From JAHDHW01 sp964551455 (GTDB lineage: Bacteria; Bacteroidota; Bacteroidia; Chitinophagales; Saprospiraceae), in the NCBI GenBank assembly GCA_964551455.1, contig CAZKDA010000024.1:1-33178 (forward strand): a stretch of DNA of 33,178 bases, written 5' to 3'. The translations under genes and the position numbers were made by a program. Within the stretch, counting starts at the first letter, position 1, and each line of letters opens with the position of its first letter. Shown here piece after piece: positions 1-8,068 of this stretch. The notes below the pieces were generated by a model. That model saw only the letters and a program-made list of their open reading frames with translations. It made no database searches and was not told the DNA's origin.

Positions 1-43
1 TGTCAGCCTCAAACACATGATCTCTGTAATCTTTGACAACCTG

Positions 44-1150
44 TTAAAGCGTATCCCGTTCGATGGGTTTGCGCCCTACCCTTCTGATCAGGTTTACCAG
101 TTCTTCGGTGTTCATGGCGGGGTTTTGCTCTTCGGCGCCGGCCATGCTATATATTTTTGTGGTATCGTCGATGGTTCCGTCGATGTCATCCACGCCGAAG
201 GACAACGCGACTTGCGCAGTGTTACGGCTGATCATCGGCCAATAAGCCTTGATGTGATCGAAATTGTCGAGATAGATCCGGCTGATGGCATAATTGCGCA
301 GGTCTTCGACGATGGTTGATTCCGGTACGTGCGACATCTGGTTGTCCTTGTTCCTGAATTTCAGGGGAATAAAAGTCTGGAAGCCACCGGTTTTATCCTG
401 GAGTTTGCGAAGCTCTTCGAGGTGATGGATGCGGTGTTCGAATTTTTCAATATGACCGTAAAGCATGGTCGCATTCGAGCGCCCGCCGAGCTTGTGCCAT
501 TCTTCGTGGATCGCCAGCCATTGGTCGCCTGAGCATTTTCCGCCGGCGATCTGGTCGCGGATCTCAGGATGGAATATCTCAGCGCCACCTCCCGGCATAC
601 TGTCCAGACCAGCTTCTTTCATCAGTTTCATGCCTTCAGCGTAACTCACTTTTGCCTTTTTAAAAATGTAATGATACTCAACCGGTGTGAGGGCTTTAAC
701 GTGTAAAGAAGGACGATGCAACTTGATCTTTTGAAAAAGTTCGGTGTAGAATTTCAGATCGTATTGTGGCAAAACCCCTCCGACGATATGTACTTCGGTA
801 ACCGGCTGATCATCGTAATTTTTTACAATATCCATGATCTCATCCAGCGTATATTCCCAGCCGTCTTCCCGCTTTTTGATGAGACGTGAGTAGGAACAGA
901 ATGTACAGGTATATAAACAAACATTGGTGGGTTCGATATGAAAATTGCGGTTGAAATAAGTTTTATCACCGTGTTTTTTTTCGCGAACGAAATTCGCCAG
1001 CGCTCCAAGGTAACCCAACTCTCCCTGCTCGAACAGCAACAAACCTTCTTCACTGCTGATCCGTTTTCCATCGGCTACTTTTTCGGCAATATTCCTCAAA
1101 GCGGGATCAAGCGTTTTATCTTCGAGAATGACCTGGATATTTACATTCAT
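44..1150 (-). CDS. mqnE: Aminofutalosine synthase (radical SAM)
   Basis: Radical S-adenosylmethionine enzyme of the futalosine route to menaquinone; MqnE joins the adenosyl radical to 3-[(1-carboxyvinyl)oxy]benzoate to give aminofutalosine. The 368-residue protein shows the CX3CX2C cluster motif at C78, C82 and C85 (context EPTNVCLYTCTFCSYS), followed by a GGGAEIF motif and NATMLYGHIE, which fit MqnE better than MqnC (a judgement from memory of the families). An upstream in-frame ATG at 1195 exists, but the family starts near MNVNIQ, and a TAnnTTTG promoter element lies between the two ATGs, so 1150 is preferred. No other mqn gene is in the window, so the pathway is scattered. The closest alternative is MqnC, which also carries a radical SAM core. 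Confidence 0.88.
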   Translation of the reverse strand: MNVNIQVILEDKTLDPALRNIAEKVADGKRISSEEGLLLFEQGELGYLGALANFVREKKHGDKTYFNRNFHIEPTNVCLYTCTFCSYSRLIKKREDGWEYTLDEIMDIVKNYDDQPVTEVHIVGGVLPQYDLKFYTELFQKIKLHRPSLHVKALTPVEYHYIFKKAKVSYAEGMKLMKEAGLDSMPGGGAEIFHPEIRDQIAGGKCSGDQWLAIHEEWHKLGGRSNATMLYGHIEKFEHRIHHLEELRKLQDKTGGFQTFIPLKFRNKDNQMSHVPESTIVEDLRNYAISRIYLDNFDHIKAYWPMISRNTAQVALSFGVDDIDGTIDDTTKIYSMAGAEEQNPAMNTEELVNLIRRVGRKPIERDTL

Positions 1151-1176
1151 ATTTTGGGTTTGAAAGATCATGAACA

Positions 1177-1184
1177 CAAAGGTA
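1177..1184 (-). promoter_or_regulatory. Candidate -7 element for mqnE
   Basis: On the minus strand this reads TACCTTTG, an exact match to the Bacteroidota -7 consensus TAnnTTTG, 26 bases before the chosen mqnE ATG. No good TTG box at the expected -33 distance was found, so the call rests on the -7 element and its position. Confidence 0.4.
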
Positions 1185-1367
1185 ACAACCTTCACAACTT
1201 TCAGTTTTAATTGAAAGTATTTTTTTTAGATTTTATACCCCGCAGCCAAAAATAATTGAAAATGTTTGTTTTATTAGTTCAATTCTTTTTAGTTAGATAT
1301 TTTGCGGGGAAAGATGTTGAGTTGGGAAATCGGGAAGTCGGAAAGTTGTGGAGTATGGAATTGGAAA

Positions 1368-1388
1368 CGGTGAACGGTGAACGGTGAA
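1368..1388. repeat. 7-bp tandem repeat, three copies
   Basis: CGGTGAA occurs three times in a row. The same words (GTGAAC, TGAACCGG) recur in the gaps at 20421-20440 and 30748-30793, so this belongs to a low-complexity vocabulary shared by several gaps in the window. Confidence 0.75.
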
Positions 1389-1395
1389 CCGGAAA

Positions 1396-1411
1396 TCCCG
1401 ACTTGTCGGGA
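1396..1411. repeat. Short palindrome TCCCGA-cttg-TCGGGA
   Basis: Six-base perfect arms around a four-base loop. A near-identical palindrome is at 22354-22370. It is one of many short hairpins in the gaps of this window. Confidence 0.6.
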
Positions 1412-1438
1412 ACACCAGACACCTAAAAATCAAATTAA

Positions 1439-1534
1439 CAAATCAGCACATTAGCAAATCAGCACATTAGCAAATCAGCACATTAGCAAATCAGCACATC
1501 AACAAATCAGCACATTAGCAAATTACCACATTAC
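1439..1534. repeat. 16-bp tandem array (two 8-bp half units), six copies
   Basis: The unit CAAATCAGCACATTAG is repeated at 1439, 1455, 1471, 1487, 1503 and 1519; the fourth and sixth copies have diverged. Each unit consists of two related 8-mers (CAAATCAG, CACATTAG). The array ends eight bases before the ATG of the glycosyltransferase at 1543, so it occupies the place of its leader and ribosome-binding region. The rest of the 1151-1542 gap holds no gene that I can support. Confidence 0.9.
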
Positions 1535-1542
1535 CCCATCAC

Positions 1543-2469
1543 ATGCTCTCAATCCTAATTCCGGTTTACAATTACGACATCGCACATTTTGTAAAAACTC
1601 TGCACGGGCAATGCGCGGCTTCGGGAATTTCTTTTGAGATTTTATGCTTTGATGATGCTTCGGACGAACAGTTCAAGTTGAAAAACAGGACAGTCTCAAA
1701 TTTGAAATATGTAACTTTTCGCGAGCTTCCGCAAAACCTGGGGCGTGCAAAGATTCGAAACGAACTGGGACGCGCGGCAAAATACGATCACCTGCTTTTT
1801 TTGGATTGCGACTCAAAAGTCGTTTCCAACGACTTTATCCGCAATTATGTGGATAACCTGGATGGCGGCAGCCTGATCTGCGGGGGTACGGTCTATCAGT
1901 CGGAGCCACCTGCAAAGGAGTTTTATTTCAGATGGTTTTATGGAAAACATCGCGAGCAGATCCCGGCATCCGAGCGCAGGAAAAATCCGCACCACTCGTT
2001 TATGACCAACAACTTTGTCGTTCCGAAAAATATATTTCTTAAATTTCTCTTTGATGAAAACCTGAGGCAATACGGCCATGAAGATACGCTCTTCGGGTTG
2101 CAACTCAAACAGGCCGGAATTCCTATTTTGCACATCGACAATCCCCTGGAGCACACAGGTCTGGAAACCACGGATGTCTTTTTGCACAAAACCCGGCAGG
2201 CTGTTGAAAACCTGCTGTACCTTTCTCGAAAACATGAAATGATCGACACCCGGCTCCTTCGTGCATATAAAAAGATCATGCAGCTAAACCTCGAAGCACC
2301 ACTGACTTTGGTTTTCAGGATTGCAAAAAAACAACTTGTCCGGAATTTCCATTCAACGCGGATCAACCTTCGGCTGTTTGATCTTTACAAACTGGGGTTG
2401 ATGCTCGAGGCCGGGAAAAAGAAAAAAATTGATCGTTTTGAGTTACAAAGCGATCACCACCCCAACTGA
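1543..2469 (+). CDS. Family 2 glycosyltransferase
   Basis: GT-A fold glycosyltransferase that would transfer a sugar from a nucleotide-sugar donor, probably to an envelope glycan; donor and acceptor cannot be told from sequence. The 308 residues begin with the typical MLSILIPVYN strand, show the nucleotide-binding DDAS at 37-40, and carry the metal-binding DXD as DCD at 88-90 (LLFLDCDSK). There is no signal peptide or convincing membrane helix, so it is probably cytoplasmic or peripheral on the inner membrane. The ATG follows a 16-bp tandem array with only eight bases between, and no ribosome-binding site is visible. Its 3' end overlaps the 3' end of the convergent receptor gene by 27 bases. 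Confidence 0.85.
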   Translation: MLSILIPVYNYDIAHFVKTLHGQCAASGISFEILCFDDASDEQFKLKNRTVSNLKYVTFRELPQNLGRAKIRNELGRAAKYDHLLFLDCDSKVVSNDFIRNYVDNLDGGSLICGGTVYQSEPPAKEFYFRWFYGKHREQIPASERRKNPHHSFMTNNFVVPKNIFLKFLFDENLRQYGHEDTLFGLQLKQAGIPILHIDNPLEHTGLETTDVFLHKTRQAVENLLYLSRKHEMIDTRLLRAYKKIMQLNLEAPLTLVFRIAKKQLVRNFHSTRINLRLFDLYKLGLMLEAGKKKKIDRFELQSDHHPN

Positions 2470-4854
2470 TGGGATTGTTGTTCCAACCGCATCGTCAATC
2501 GTTTTCAAAAGATATTTTTGCTCCCCGATGGGTGCATCGGGGTTGACAATGATCCCATTCCCGATGGGTGCGCCATTTTCGTCCAGCGGTCGGTTCAGGA
2601 TCAGCACATCTCTGCTGATCGCACTTCCGGTGAGGTTTTCAATGTCGAAATATAGATTAAGGCTCCACTTTTTGAAAAACCATTTTTTATCAATTCTAAC
2701 ATCTATGGTATTGAAAGCTCCTGCTCTTTTAGTGTTCAATAGATCATAATCCGGAATACCTGTTCCGTTTCGATCCCAATTGAGCACCAATGCCGATCTG
2801 TCATTGTCGAAAGGCGTCATTGGCAAGCCGGATTGGAACCGCCAATTGATCCCTGCTTCCCAGTTGCCTTTGAATCGTTTTCCTACTGCGAGGTTGAGGA
2901 TATGGCGGGCATCCCAGGAAGAAGGTATAAAATCGCCATGTTTATCTTTGAACTCGCTCCAGCCTTGAGTATATGAAGCAATGCCGTAAAATCCTTTGTA
3001 CAACCGCTGCTGGAAAAACAACTCAATACCATAACTCCTGCCTTCGGAAGTTGAAACTGTCGGTTCATTTCCGATCACCCCGAAATCTCCGCCCAGGTTG
3101 GCGAGTGAAATGCCTTTTCGCAATAAAAAAGGGTAATTGTCATAAGTTTTGAAATATCCTTCAACCGTAAACCTTGAATTCGCAGCCGTATTGAATTCCA
3201 CACCGCCTACGATCTGTGTGTTCCTGATATATGTCACGCCATTTTCTTTGTTGACAAAAACGCCATTTTCTTTGTAACCCAACACGGTGTATGGCGGCAA
3301 CTGGTAATAAATGCCGGTATTGAAATTAAGGGTAAGCGCTTTGTTCAATAAATACGATAAAGATATTCGCGGGGAAAATTGTTCGAGCGGGTTGTTCATA
3401 TCAGGTGCGAAATTGTTGGCGTCGAGTCTGAAACCAAAGGAGGCAGTAAGCCGGTCTTGCATCCAATTGCGGCTGATCTGTGCGAAGGCTCCATATTTGT
3501 TCATATCAAATTCAGAAGAAAAGAACACATCATCCGGGCCTGCGGCGTCGAAAATTTTATTGAAGGTGTTATTGTTGTATTTGACGTATTCGAAAGCGGC
3601 TCCGAAGTTGAGTTTATAATCCCCAAACCGGCGGGTGTTTTCAATCCTCAATTTATTTTCAATTTCCTGCGACTTGTAATTCAGGATGAGTTTATCGGGT
3701 GATGAGCTGTCATTGTTTTCGTATTTCACAGCCTGGTTGTTCAGCATATTCCTACTCAACACGAAAGTCCAGTAGCCATTGCTTTCATAATGTTTATAAA
3801 CCAGGCCGTTGGTGTAATTCCATTGGGTTTGCACAGGGAGGGCGTCGATGATGTATTGGTTCGTTTCATTGCTGGTGGCGTCAAAGTTGAGTGTAAAATC
3901 GTCGATAGCTCCCAGCCCGATGAAATACAGTTCATTTTTTTCATCGATCTTCATTTTGACTTTTGCCTGAAAATCATTGTAAGCCGGCAAAAAAGGCAGA
4001 TCTAAAAGGGTAAACAACAATTGCAAATAAGACCTCCTTGCCGAAATTAAAAAAGTGGTTTTATCGCCGATAGGGCCTTCGAGCGTAAGTCCGATATCGC
4101 TGGCGCCTACTGTGGCAGTGAAGCCGATCCGGTCGTCACGGCCATCTTTTTGTTTGAAATTGAAAACCGAAGAAAGGGCATTACCGCGATTTGCCGGAAA
4201 GGCGCCCGAATAGAAATCGACCTCGCGGATAAAATCGACATTGATCATCCCGACAGGGCCGCCGCTGGCGCCCTGGGTAGCAAAATGGTTGATATTGGGC
4301 ACTTCTACCTCATCGAGGTAAAACCGGTTTTCGTTGGGCGCTCCTCCCCTGATGATGAGGTCGTTCCGGAAAGAGGCAGTCGAAGTCACACCGGGAAGGA
4401 TCTGGACGACTTTCGAAATGTCGCGGTTCCCGCCGGGGTTGCGCTGTATTTCAGCGGTACCGATCGTTCGGAGGGAAACCGGGCTTTCCGCAGGTTTCGT
4501 GAATGGAGAAGCCTTTACAACTACCTCATCGAGCGTTGTGGTATTTTCTTCCAAAGCTATGTTGACGATGGCAGGCTTTGAGTTGGTCACCTGGATTTCG
4601 AAGATCGTCTGATCCTGGTATCCCAGGTAGCTCACTTTGAGATCATAAAACCCCGGTTCGAGCTTGTCAATTTCGTAAAAACCGTCCACATCCGAAGCCA
4701 CACCACGTTCCGTTCCCTCCAAAAGGAGATTAGCAAACATGATGGGGTCGTTGTTGATCGCATTCGTGATCCTTCCTTTGATGATCCCGCTTTGGGTATA
4801 TGCAAAAGCGCTTAATGCAGTGAAAATAAATAATGCTCCGAGTTTCTTTATCAT
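2443..4854 (-). CDS. TonB-dependent outer-membrane receptor
   Basis: Outer-membrane active transporter driven by TonB-ExbBD; the ligand is unknown. The 803-residue protein has a signal peptide (about 1-21, MIKKLGALFIFTALSAFA then YTQ), a carboxypeptidase-regulatory-like beta-sandwich at about 24-110, a plug domain at about 111-235 (with DLIIRGGAPNENRFYLDEVEVP-type motifs), and then a long aromatic-rich beta-barrel. An in-frame ATG at 4917 would place 21 charged residues ahead of the signal peptide, so 4854 is chosen. No SusD-like partner is adjacent. It is divergent from the second receptor at 5161 and overlaps the convergent glycosyltransferase by 27 bases, a tail-to-tail arrangement with no room for a separate terminator. 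Confidence 0.88.
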   Translation of the reverse strand: MIKKLGALFIFTALSAFAYTQSGIIKGRITNAINNDPIMFANLLLEGTERGVASDVDGFYEIDKLEPGFYDLKVSYLGYQDQTIFEIQVTNSKPAIVNIALEENTTTLDEVVVKASPFTKPAESPVSLRTIGTAEIQRNPGGNRDISKVVQILPGVTSTASFRNDLIIRGGAPNENRFYLDEVEVPNINHFATQGASGGPVGMINVDFIREVDFYSGAFPANRGNALSSVFNFKQKDGRDDRIGFTATVGASDIGLTLEGPIGDKTTFLISARRSYLQLLFTLLDLPFLPAYNDFQAKVKMKIDEKNELYFIGLGAIDDFTLNFDATSNETNQYIIDALPVQTQWNYTNGLVYKHYESNGYWTFVLSRNMLNNQAVKYENNDSSSPDKLILNYKSQEIENKLRIENTRRFGDYKLNFGAAFEYVKYNNNTFNKIFDAAGPDDVFFSSEFDMNKYGAFAQISRNWMQDRLTASFGFRLDANNFAPDMNNPLEQFSPRISLSYLLNKALTLNFNTGIYYQLPPYTVLGYKENGVFVNKENGVTYIRNTQIVGGVEFNTAANSRFTVEGYFKTYDNYPFLLRKGISLANLGGDFGVIGNEPTVSTSEGRSYGIELFFQQRLYKGFYGIASYTQGWSEFKDKHGDFIPSSWDARHILNLAVGKRFKGNWEAGINWRFQSGLPMTPFDNDRSALVLNWDRNGTGIPDYDLLNTKRAGAFNTIDVRIDKKWFFKKWSLNLYFDIENLTGSAISRDVLILNRPLDENGAPIGNGIIVNPDAPIGEQKYLLKTIDDAVGTTIPSVGVVIAL

Positions 4855-5160
4855 CCTGTATTGGTGATTATAAAAATCTGGAAACCGCTTTTTTGAGGAA
4901 ATGTTTAAAATCAGCAAATCACTTTTCCAAAAATCGCTAATTTGCCAAAAGTAAATTTTTTGTGAACACGACTTTTTGAAACAATCAAACAGAAAAGGTA
5001 AAATCCGAAGTAATATATTCTGAAAAAATAAATGGCTGAATGGCGGATTGAAGATTATGTTTTTAAATTAATTTTAATAGTTTTAAGGAACGTAATATGT
5101 TTTATTCCGTTTGCGAATTTTATAACAATTGGATTCAATAAAACTACCCGACGCATTACA
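4855..5160. other. Divergent intergenic region between two TonB receptors
   Basis: About 300 bases of AT-rich sequence separate the divergent receptor start codons and must hold both promoters. One -7 match on the minus strand is listed separately. I found no good TAnnTTTG for the plus-strand gene, no strong operator-like palindrome, and no gene. Confidence 0.6.
4946..4953 (-). promoter_or_regulatory. Candidate -7 element for the minus-strand receptor
   Basis: Minus-strand TACTTTTG matches TAnnTTTG and lies 91 bases before the receptor ATG at 4854. No TTG at the correct -33 spacing was seen, so it is tentative. Confidence 0.3.
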
Positions 5161-7983
5161 ATGAAGCACAATTACCCCTTGCTGATTTTGATGGTTTTCA
5201 AAATGCTCCTGTTGAGCAATAACCTTGACGGGCAAACGGTCGTCAAGGGGATTATCCTGGATGAAAGGAACAACGACCCGTTGATCGGAGCAAACGTAGT
5301 GGTAAAAGGCACGGATGACGGAGCCACAACGGATTACGAAGGAGAATTTATCGTAAAAACCGAACAGGATTTCCCGATGGTATTGGTGGTGACTTATCTG
5401 GGTTACACCGAAAAAGAAGTCGAGATCAAGGATGTATCCGACAAGTTGACGATCAAACTGGCCGAAAGCTCCATCGTCACGGAAGTCATCGAAGTGAGAG
5501 GGCAAAGGATTTCCGATAAGCAAAAAGCGGCTCCGCTTACCGTCGAATCAATGGATCTGTTGGCTATCAAGGAAACGCCCTCTGATAATTTCTATGATGG
5601 CCTGGGTTCATTGAAAGGCGTTGATCTGACAGCCGCAAGTCTGGGTTTTAAAATCATCAATACCCGCGGGTTTAATAGTACCAGTCCTGTCAGGTCTTTA
5701 CAGATCATCGATGGTGTGGACAATCAGGCGCCCGGATTGAATTTTTCACTGGGCAACTTTTTGGGTTCTTCTGAACTGGATGTGCTGAAAGTCGATCTGA
5801 TCGTTGGCGCAAGTTCAGCATTTTACGGCCCGAATGCCTTCAATGGCGTTATCAGTATGGAAACCAAAAATCCTTTTCTTCAAAAAGGCCTTTCAGCCAT
5901 TGTCAAAGGAGGTGAACGCAACTTGTTCGAAACGGCTGTAAGGTATGCCAATTCAATCCAAAACGGAGAAAGTCAGGATGTGTTTGCTTATAAGTTCAAC
6001 CTCTCTTACATGCGTGCCGACGATTGGGTGGCTGACAATTATGACCCGGTTGATGATTCCAGGGTTCCGGCAGACAATCCCGGAAGATATGATGCGGTCA
6101 ATATTTACGGGGATGAGTTTTATCCTCTGAATGATGCCAGTGGAACGGCTCTGTGGAACGACCAGGGCTTGGGAATTTATTACCGCACCGGCTACAAAGA
6201 AAAAGACCTGGTCGATTATGGTACAAAAAATTACAAAGCAAACGCAGCCTTTCACTTTCGCACCAATCCGAAGCTTGACTTAGAATCTCCGGAACTGATC
6301 CTTTCTTCCAGTTTTGGTAGCGGAACCACCGTTTACCAGGGAGATAATCGCTTTAGTTTGCGCAACATTTTGTTTTTCCAAAACCGACTCGAATTTCGTA
6401 AAAAAGACAAGTGGTTTATACGAGCTTACGCAACTCATGAAGATGCCGGCGATTCTTATGATCCGTATTTTACGGCATTGATACTTCAGCAGGCTGCCAA
6501 GTCAAATGAAATTTGGGGTACAAATTACAGAGGGTATTGGAAGACGAATATAGTGCCCAAAATATTGGAAAATGGATACCCTCAACTTGTTTGGGATGAA
6601 GAACTGATGAGGAACACTTTTGACACAGATGCTGCTTTAGCATGGCTAGTGGCTTATAACGATTCGCTCACCTATTGGCACACATTGACTGAACATGCAG
6701 CCAATATGATGAGTAATAATACGACCCAGGATTTTCTCTTGCCCGGAACAGAGGGATTTAATGATGAATTCAAAAAAATCACTTCCGCCAAATCAAACGA
6801 TGAAGAAGGCGGCACCAAATTTTACGATAAATCAGCACTTTATCACTTGCAGGGCGAATACATTATCGAAACCGAAGTCATTGACCATATAACAATAGGA
6901 GGCAATGGAAGATTGTACAAACCTGATTCAGACGGAACGATCTTTTATGATACTACAGAAACCAAGATATCCAACTGGGAGCTTGGAGCTTATGTTGGAA
7001 TTGATAAAGAATTTTTTGATAAAAAACTTCGTGGGAGTTTCACTATCCGCATCGATAAAAACCAAAACTTCAATTTGGTATCTACGCCAGCGGCTTCTCT
7101 GGTGTTCAAACCACGACCAAATAACTTTCTCCGTGTTTCATTCTCTTCAGCTATCCGAAACCCTACACTTTCTGACCAGTATTTGTATCTAAACGTCGGT
7201 CCGGCTATTTTGGCCGGTAACCTGGAAGGTGTAGATAGTTTAATAACTATTGATTCTTATAATATATACAGAGGTATTGCTGGAAGCCTGTCAGATTTGG
7301 AATATTTCTCAATTGCTCCAATTCAACCTGAAAAGGTCAAAACATTTGAGATTGGTTATCGAACAACGCTGTACAATCGACTTTATATTGATGCCGGATA
7401 TTATTATAGCTTGTATGACGATTTTTTAGGCTATCAAATTGGCATTGATGCTGAGTTTGATCAAGCAACAGGATTGCCGGATTTCAAAAACCTGAGAGTT
7501 TACAGATATGCTGCAAATTCTATCAACCAAGTCACTACTCAGGGTTTTTCAATAGGTTTAAATTATTATTTCTGGAAATTTTACCAATTATCCGGTAACT
7601 ATTCCTGGAACAAATTAAATACTATACTCGATGACCCCATTGTTCCGGCTTTCAATACACCTGAGCATAAATTCAATATAGGTATTTCAGGAAGATGCAT
7701 TATCATAGCCCTCGGAAACAAACTTGTCAAAGGTTTTGGGTTCAATATCAATTATAAATGGATCGAAGGCTTTCTATTTGAAGGTTCGCCGCAATTTACG
7801 GGTTTTATTCCTACCTATGATTTACTGGATGCCCAAATCAATATAAGGGTGAGTAAGATTCACTCCACTTTTAAACTTGGCGCCTCTAATTTACTGAACA
7901 ATATGCAGTTCCAAACTTATGGAGGGCCGAGAATTGGTCGTTTGGCTTATTTTTCCATACTTTATGAATTTAACAAACAATGA
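5161..7983 (+). CDS. TonB-dependent outer-membrane receptor, partner of a T9SS protein
   Basis: TonB-driven outer-membrane transporter of 940 residues. It has a signal peptide (about 1-24, ending LDGQ), a carboxypeptidase-regulatory-like domain at about 27-105, and a plug domain at about 118-240 (NTRGFNSTSPVRSLQIIDGV and GASSAFYGPNAFNGVI), followed by the barrel, which ends in an aromatic-rich strand. A longer reading frame from 5032 is open, but its N-terminus is unlike a signal peptide, so the ATG at 5161 is used. The gene is followed after 85 bases by a secreted alpha/beta-hydrolase-fold protein and the pair ends at one terminator, suggesting a shared transcript. There is no SusD gene. The ligand is unknown; the partner suggests an ester-containing or hydrophobic molecule, but that is inference. 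Confidence 0.88.
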   Translation: MKHNYPLLILMVFKMLLLSNNLDGQTVVKGIILDERNNDPLIGANVVVKGTDDGATTDYEGEFIVKTEQDFPMVLVVTYLGYTEKEVEIKDVSDKLTIKLAESSIVTEVIEVRGQRISDKQKAAPLTVESMDLLAIKETPSDNFYDGLGSLKGVDLTAASLGFKIINTRGFNSTSPVRSLQIIDGVDNQAPGLNFSLGNFLGSSELDVLKVDLIVGASSAFYGPNAFNGVISMETKNPFLQKGLSAIVKGGERNLFETAVRYANSIQNGESQDVFAYKFNLSYMRADDWVADNYDPVDDSRVPADNPGRYDAVNIYGDEFYPLNDASGTALWNDQGLGIYYRTGYKEKDLVDYGTKNYKANAAFHFRTNPKLDLESPELILSSSFGSGTTVYQGDNRFSLRNILFFQNRLEFRKKDKWFIRAYATHEDAGDSYDPYFTALILQQAAKSNEIWGTNYRGYWKTNIVPKILENGYPQLVWDEELMRNTFDTDAALAWLVAYNDSLTYWHTLTEHAANMMSNNTTQDFLLPGTEGFNDEFKKITSAKSNDEEGGTKFYDKSALYHLQGEYIIETEVIDHITIGGNGRLYKPDSDGTIFYDTTETKISNWELGAYVGIDKEFFDKKLRGSFTIRIDKNQNFNLVSTPAASLVFKPRPNNFLRVSFSSAIRNPTLSDQYLYLNVGPAILAGNLEGVDSLITIDSYNIYRGIAGSLSDLEYFSIAPIQPEKVKTFEIGYRTTLYNRLYIDAGYYYSLYDDFLGYQIGIDAEFDQATGLPDFKNLRVYRYAANSINQVTTQGFSIGLNYYFWKFYQLSGNYSWNKLNTILDDPIVPAFNTPEHKFNIGISGRCIIIALGNKLVKGFGFNINYKWIEGFLFEGSPQFTGFIPTYDLLDAQINIRVSKIHSTFKLGASNLLNNMQFQTYGGPRIGRLAYFSILYEFNKQ

Positions 7984-8068
7984 TTTAAATTTTAAACTCG
8001 AATTCCTTGAAAAATAATTTTATAGCCCTTTTCAGACATTTTATTCTCTTAAATTAAAAACAATAATT

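Noticed and set aside
44..1150. MqnC (dehypoxanthine futalosine cyclase) instead of MqnE
   Set aside because: Both share the radical SAM core, but GGGAEIF, NATMLYGHIE and the overall length suit MqnE better; left as the alternative.
1439..1534. CRISPR-like array
   Set aside because: The 16-bp units are contiguous without unique spacers, and there are no cas genes.
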